Assembly: GCA_965203535.1 (NCBI GenBank)
Contig: OZ241897.1
Span: 1,364,001-1,428,000 of the forward strand
Source: JAJDTT01 sp022827025
GTDB lineage: Bacteria > Acidobacteriota > UBA6911 > RPQK01 > JAJDTT01
DNA: 64,000 nucleotides
Reading direction: 5' to 3'
The position numbers and the translations under genes were made by a program. Shown piece by piece: positions 59,834 to 64,000 of the stretch (its first letter is position 1; each line of letters starts with the position of its first letter). The notes beneath the pieces were generated by a model. The model saw nothing but the letters and a program-made list of their open reading frames with translations. It was not told the origin of the DNA and ran no database searches.

Positions 59834-61975
59834 ATGCTGAATCTGGCGAAAATGAAATCCTTTTCCAAGCTTTCCATTGCGTTCTGGATTCTCTGCATGT
59901 GCTCCGCTGACTCATCCCAGGCCTCCCAAACCTTGAGCGTTCTCCCCGACAGGATCAACCAGGTGGAGACCGGGAAGATGGTTCGCCGTTATCTCCTGGA
60001 CCAGGCCGAGAAGGCGTTCCTGCGCCGCGAGGCGGCGTTCGAGGAACTCAAGACGCCCGCACAGATGCGGGAGCACCAGCGCCGCATGCGGGAATTCCTG
60101 CGGGCCCAACTCGGTGGCTTTCCCGAAAGGACGCCGCTTCAGGCTCGCATCGTGGCCCGCCACGAACGCGACGGCTACAGCGTCGAGCGCGTCCTGTATC
60201 AGAGCCGTCCCGGGCATTACGTCACGGCGCTTCTCTACCTCCCCGAGGGGCCGCCCCCCTATCCCGGCGTCCTGATCGCCTGCGGGCACGCGCCCAGCGC
60301 CAAGTCTACGGAAATGTACCAGCGGGCCGGCGTCCTGCTGGCCAAAGGGGGAATGGCGGCGTTGTGTTACGACCCCATCGGCCAGGGGGAACGCCACCAG
60401 ATTCTCCATGCCGACGGCCGGCCCCGCTTCGAGAACGGAATCGAGCACATGTTGGTGGCGGTGAGTTCCATTCCCCTGGGCCTCAGCGCCGCCACCTACC
60501 GGATCTGGGACGGGATGCGGGGGATCGACTACCTGACGAGCCGGGAGGAGATCGATCCGGACCGGATCGGACTCACGGGCAACTCCGGAGGCGGATTGGT
60601 GACCACTCTTCTCATGGCGCTGGACGAGCGCGTGGCCTGCGCCGCGCCCTCCTGCTACATCACTCACGTGAAGGAGATGCTGCACACGCAGGGGCCGGGA
60701 GACTCGGAGCAACAGGTCTACGGCGAAATCGCCCAGGGACTCGGACATGCCGACTACCTCATGATCCGGGCGCCGAAACCGACCCTCATCTGCGCCGCCA
60801 CCCGCGACGACATGTTCGACATCTCCGGGTCGTGGCGGTCCCTGCGGGAGGCCAAACGATTCTACGGGCGCATGGGAGTCCCGGAAAGAGTCGACCTGGT
60901 GGAAGCCGACGTGGTCCACGGCTTCTTTCGGCCCCTGCGGGAAAGCATGGCCCGCTGGATGCGCCGCTGGCTCCTGGGAATCGACGACATCCTCCGCGAG
61001 GACGATTCCCCACTTCTGAGTGAGGAAGAAGGGTCCATGCAGGAGTTCATCACGGCCTCGGGGCCGGACTACAGCGAGTTCCGCCCGGTTCGGCTTCCGG
61101 TGGTCCGTTGCAGCCCGGACGGCCAGGTCCAGCTCATTCCCGGCGCCGTTTCGGTCTTCCAACTCAACCGGGAGCGGGAAAAGGAACTCGCCGTGCTGAG
61201 GCGCGCCTACTGGCGGCGGACTCCCAGAGACGAAGCGCTGGACGAGGTCCGGCGCCTGGCGGGTATCCGCCGGCTCCAGGAACTGCCCCGCCTGACGACG
61301 GAGGACGCGGGAACCCTGACCCGGCCCGGGTACGCGATTCACAAGCAGGTCCTTCACCCGGAGCCGGGCATCCGGCTCCCCGCCCTGCGCTTCGCCCCCG
61401 ATGCCGGCGGCCGGGACGTGGTCCTGTACCTTCATGGCGAAGGCAAGCAGGTGGATGCCGGACCGGACGGCCCTATCGAAAGGCTGGTGCGGGACGGGCG
61501 CGAAGTCCTGGCCGTCGATCTGCGAGGCGTGGGAGAGACTCAGCCGGCCAAGGGAAAGTGGGGCTACGGTCCGTTGTTCGGAGCGGACTGGGAAGAGTTC
61601 TACATGGCCTACATGCTGGGCCGATCGTACCTGGGGATGCGGGCCGAGGAGATTCTGGCCATCGCCCGCCATCTGGCTTCCGCCCCGGAGTCCGATGCCG
61701 CACGCAGGGTTCACCTGGTGGGCATCGGCGAGGCCGGACCGCCCGCCCTCCACGCCGCGGCCCTGGAGCCGGCGCTGTTCGCCTCACTGGAGCTGCGCCG
61801 GTCGCTGGTCTCCTGGTCCAACGTGATCCGGACCGAGGTGCCCGTCAACCAGTTGGTGAACACGGTCCACGCGGCCCTGCGGAAATACGATCTGCCCGAT
61901 CTTCTGAAGAGCCTCTCCGGGATGAAGATCACCGTCGTCGAACCGGCCGACGGCTCCGGCGAGATTCTGCACTGA
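59834..61975 (+). CDS. Secreted alpha/beta hydrolase, acetylxylan esterase-like
   Basis: A 713-residue protein with an N-terminal signal segment (KLSIAFWILCMCSADSS). The alpha/beta-hydrolase core has the nucleophile elbow LTGNSGGGLV with Ser251; VLIACGHAPSAKS and AALCYDPIGQGERH resemble the acetylxylan esterase/cephalosporin deacetylase group. A His in EADVVHGFFRPLRES fits the triad. The C-terminal 280 residues look like a second hydrolase-like domain (VLYLHGEGK, VDLRGVGETQ) without a clear nucleophile. Substrate unknown. Confidence 0.8.
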   Translation: MLNLAKMKSFSKLSIAFWILCMCSADSSQASQTLSVLPDRINQVETGKMVRRYLLDQAEKAFLRREAAFEELKTPAQMREHQRRMREFLRAQLGGFPERTPLQARIVARHERDGYSVERVLYQSRPGHYVTALLYLPEGPPPYPGVLIACGHAPSAKSTEMYQRAGVLLAKGGMAALCYDPIGQGERHQILHADGRPRFENGIEHMLVAVSSIPLGLSAATYRIWDGMRGIDYLTSREEIDPDRIGLTGNSGGGLVTTLLMALDERVACAAPSCYITHVKEMLHTQGPGDSEQQVYGEIAQGLGHADYLMIRAPKPTLICAATRDDMFDISGSWRSLREAKRFYGRMGVPERVDLVEADVVHGFFRPLRESMARWMRRWLLGIDDILREDDSPLLSEEEGSMQEFITASGPDYSEFRPVRLPVVRCSPDGQVQLIPGAVSVFQLNREREKELAVLRRAYWRRTPRDEALDEVRRLAGIRRLQELPRLTTEDAGTLTRPGYAIHKQVLHPEPGIRLPALRFAPDAGGRDVVLYLHGEGKQVDAGPDGPIERLVRDGREVLAVDLRGVGETQPAKGKWGYGPLFGADWEEFYMAYMLGRSYLGMRAEEILAIARHLASAPESDAARRVHLVGIGEAGPPALHAAALEPALFASLELRRSLVSWSNVIRTEVPVNQLVNTVHAALRKYDLPDLLKSLSGMKITVVEPADGSGEILH

Positions 61976-62150
61976 TTCCGGTTGCGGCCCAGGAGCCTGC
62001 GCGGCAGAAATTAATCTACTGCGAAAGCGTAGAATCGGTCCATATTCGTGCGATTTCTCGGCGAATAGAACCACTATGCACCTCAAAATCGTGAAAATCT
62101 GGCCTCGATTCTCCACTTTCTCGCTACGATCATTTCTACCGCGCAGACCC

Positions 62151-63440
62151 CTATCCGCTCTTCGCCTTGCGGGTGAAATATTCGGCGTTGGCGGGAAATG
62201 AACTCAGACGCTGCATCAGGTCGTTTCGCACGCCCCGAAAAGCGTCCAGATGCTGCGGAGCCACCGGTTTCTCGGGTGGGAACTTCAGCTTGGCGGGGTT
62301 CAGATACCGTCCGCTCCGATCCTGGATGCGGTAGTCCAGATGCGGTCCCGTGGAAAGGCCGGTGGAACCGACTCTCCCGATGACGTCCCCCTGCTCCACG
62401 CGCTGGCCCCGGCGAACCTGGATCCGGGACAGGTGCGCGTAGCTGGTGGAATATTTTCCGTGGCGGATCCTCACCATCTTTCCATAGCCCCCTTTGCGGC
62501 CGGTGAATGAGACGGTCCCGGCAGCGACCGAGAGCACCTCGGTACCGGTGGGAGCGCCGTAATCGACTCCCAGGTGAGGACGGCGGCGCTTCAGAATCGG
62601 ATGGTACCGGGAATAGGAGAAGCCGGAAGTGATGCGGGGATCGAACTTGAAAGGCACCCGGAGAAACGCTTTCCGCAAGGAGTTCCCCTTCTCGTCGAAG
62701 TAATCCGCCTTGCCCGTCGCCGGATCGGTGAACAGGAACCCGAACAGGCTCCTGTCCATCTGGTCGAAACGGACGGCCAGCACGTCGCCGTACTTGACGA
62801 ACCGGCCGGCCCGATACTTCTTCTCCACCAGCAGGGTCAACGAATCTTGAGGCTGCAACTGGGTGAAGTCGAGATCCCAGCCGAGAATATCCAGCACCTT
62901 GACGACGAGGGCGTACTTCTCGCCCTGGGAGATCAGGGCTTCCGTCAGACTGGTCCGGATCTCCCCGAAGATCCGTTCTTCCTCGAGTTGGAGGTCGTAT
63001 CTGTGACGAGTCGCCACGAAACGGTCCCGCATCTGCCGGCCGACCATGTACTCCTCCTCGTCGATGTCGTAGCGAACGCTCCGGAGCGATCCGTCGAGCC
63101 CCAATTCCAATACGAGACGATTCCCGGGCCGGACCCGGTCCAGGTTGTAAACGTGGCGAGTGTCCTCCACCAAGCGGTGGATCTCAGGGCCGGACACGTC
63201 GAACTCACGCAGGACGGTCGCCAACGTGGCGCCGCGGGGAATGGCGGCCTTGCGAACCGTCACGGAGTCGGACTCGGGAACCTGAGTTCCGGTGCCAGAC
63301 ACCGTCTCCGGGACCATCGGGGAGAGCGATCCACGTCCCTCGAGGTCGATCCTGTGTCTCTGAAACAGCACGACCACGACCAGCACAACCGATACCAAGG
63401 CCAGAAAGCCAAGACCGAACCTGCTCTTTATCGGACTCAC
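62151..63440 (-). CDS. M23-family peptidoglycan peptidase
   Basis: A 429-residue membrane-anchored protein. One N-terminal helix (FLALVSVVLVVVVLF), a middle region with LysM/OapA-like character (IPRGATLATVLREFDVSG), then the LytM domain with RPHLGVDYGAPTGTEVLS, TSYAHLSRIQVRRGQ and TGPHLDYRIQ. The zinc ligands HxxxD are present, but the second His of the usual HxH is Asp. GTG 63440 is preferred for its AAGGAGAG site. It probably trims cell-wall cross-links or activates another enzyme. It is followed by convergent sequence with no clear terminator. Confidence 0.9.
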   Translation of the reverse strand: MSPIKSRFGLGFLALVSVVLVVVVLFQRHRIDLEGRGSLSPMVPETVSGTGTQVPESDSVTVRKAAIPRGATLATVLREFDVSGPEIHRLVEDTRHVYNLDRVRPGNRLVLELGLDGSLRSVRYDIDEEEYMVGRQMRDRFVATRHRYDLQLEEERIFGEIRTSLTEALISQGEKYALVVKVLDILGWDLDFTQLQPQDSLTLLVEKKYRAGRFVKYGDVLAVRFDQMDRSLFGFLFTDPATGKADYFDEKGNSLRKAFLRVPFKFDPRITSGFSYSRYHPILKRRRPHLGVDYGAPTGTEVLSVAAGTVSFTGRKGGYGKMVRIRHGKYSTSYAHLSRIQVRRGQRVEQGDVIGRVGSTGLSTGPHLDYRIQDRSGRYLNPAKLKFPPEKPVAPQHLDAFRGVRNDLMQRLSSFPANAEYFTRKAKSG

Positions 63441-63489
63441 AGGACTCTCCTTTTCGTTACAAGACCCGGACTCTACCACAGAGATCCCT

Positions 63490-63975
63490 TTATCCGTCCA
63501 AAGCGCGCAGACTCGACTCTACGACCTCAGGCACCAGGCCGGTGATCTTCCCTCCCAAGGCGTAGACCTCCTTGACCAGACTGGAACTCAGGTACGAGTA
63601 CTCGGAGGAAGGCAGCATGAATATGGTTTCGATGCAAGACTCCATCCTCCGGTTCATCAGGGCCATCTGAAATTCATATTCGTAATCGGTGACGGCCCGG
63701 ATGCCCCGGACGATGACCCGGGCGCCCTTTTCGACCGCATATCCCACCAAGAGGCCGTCGAAGGAATCGACCTTGACATTTTCCCACGAGCCGGTGACAT
63801 GCCGCAGCATCCCCAGCCGTTCCTCGGCGCTGAAAAGGGGTTTCTTCTCAAGGTTTTGCAGAACCGCCACGATCACCGTGTCGAAGACGTTCCGGCTCCG
63901 GCGGATGATGTCGAGATGACCGTTGGTCACGGGATCGAAGGACCCCGGATAGATTGCGACGACCCGCTCCGCCAT
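63490..63975 (-). CDS. coaD: Phosphopantetheine adenylyltransferase
   Basis: A 161-residue nucleotidyltransferase, the fourth step of coenzyme A synthesis. AIYPGSFDPVTNGHLDIIRR contains the (T/H)xGH-type nucleotide-binding motif, RGIRAVTDYEYEFQMALMNR the pantetheine-site signature, and YSYLSSSLVKEV the C-terminal family motif. Length is normal. ATG 63975 lies 25 nt from the window end, so the promoter region is barely visible. Confidence 0.96.
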   Translation of the reverse strand: MAERVVAIYPGSFDPVTNGHLDIIRRSRNVFDTVIVAVLQNLEKKPLFSAEERLGMLRHVTGSWENVKVDSFDGLLVGYAVEKGARVIVRGIRAVTDYEYEFQMALMNRRMESCIETIFMLPSSEYSYLSSSLVKEVYALGGKITGLVPEVVESSLRALDG

Positions 63976-64000
63976 GAGATCCGCATCATGTTACGCAGGG

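Noticed and set aside
61976..62150. A functional element in the gap between the esterase-like and M23 genes
   Set aside because: Only a weak hairpin (CTACTGCGAAAGCGTAG) was seen. It may help termination, but there is no U-tract or conserved feature.

Overview
This window is chromosomal DNA of a GC-rich, Gram-negative-type bacterium and looks like a metagenome-derived or symbiont genome. The family mix suggests Acidobacteriota or a close relative: complex I genes, PBP1A, DsbD, a TatA-like protein, LarC, SelB, secreted beta-propeller and peptidase genes, and a type III PKS with its methyltransferase. That assignment is inferred from gene content, not from a marker gene. I found no rRNA, tRNA or CRISPR array.

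Layout. 2-870: a UPF0175/DUF3368 toxin-antitoxin pair. 1082-7237: a tightly overlapping nuoJKLMN-greA operon behind a good sigma70-type promoter; nuoA-I are not here. 7258-11077: an insert carrying DUF262, TOPRIM and truncated ATPase genes, followed by a displaced copy of the greA 3' end. 11241-12851: an FAD amine oxidase. 13026-16210: a type III polyketide synthase/methyltransferase operon whose methyltransferase 3' end is also duplicated around a smaller insert, which holds a decayed ATPase-TOPRIM gene. 16391-18401: a VapBC pair and a sialidase-like lipoprotein. 18612-28918: a type I restriction-modification locus (hsdM, hsdS, hsdR) with an RHH/PIN pair and an AbiEi-AbiEi-AbiEii group between hsdM and hsdS.

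29086-63975 is mostly core genome: PBP1A, polyprenyl synthase, TatD, MetG, LarC, ArgS, ThiE-like, the rplS-trmD-rimM-KH-rpsP-ffh cluster, SelB, secreted hydrolases, a TatA-like protein, CutA, FtsB-like, DsbD, a divergent pyrimidine cluster (pyrR-pyrB-pyrC against pyrK-pyrD), an M14 peptidase, an esterase-like protein, an M23 peptidase and CoaD.

The most notable observation is that two separate conserved genes, greA and the PKS-linked methyltransferase, share one architecture. Each has an intact gene, then an insert transcribed toward it that contains ATPase/TOPRIM genes, then a displaced second copy of the gene's 3' end. The two 3' ends differ largely by silent or conservative changes, as expected if an element brought its own replacement 3' end rather than copying the local one. 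No integrase is visible in either insert. A second theme is that several toxin-antitoxin and other genes have a -10-like box only 5-8 nt before the start codon, which suggests leaderless transcripts.
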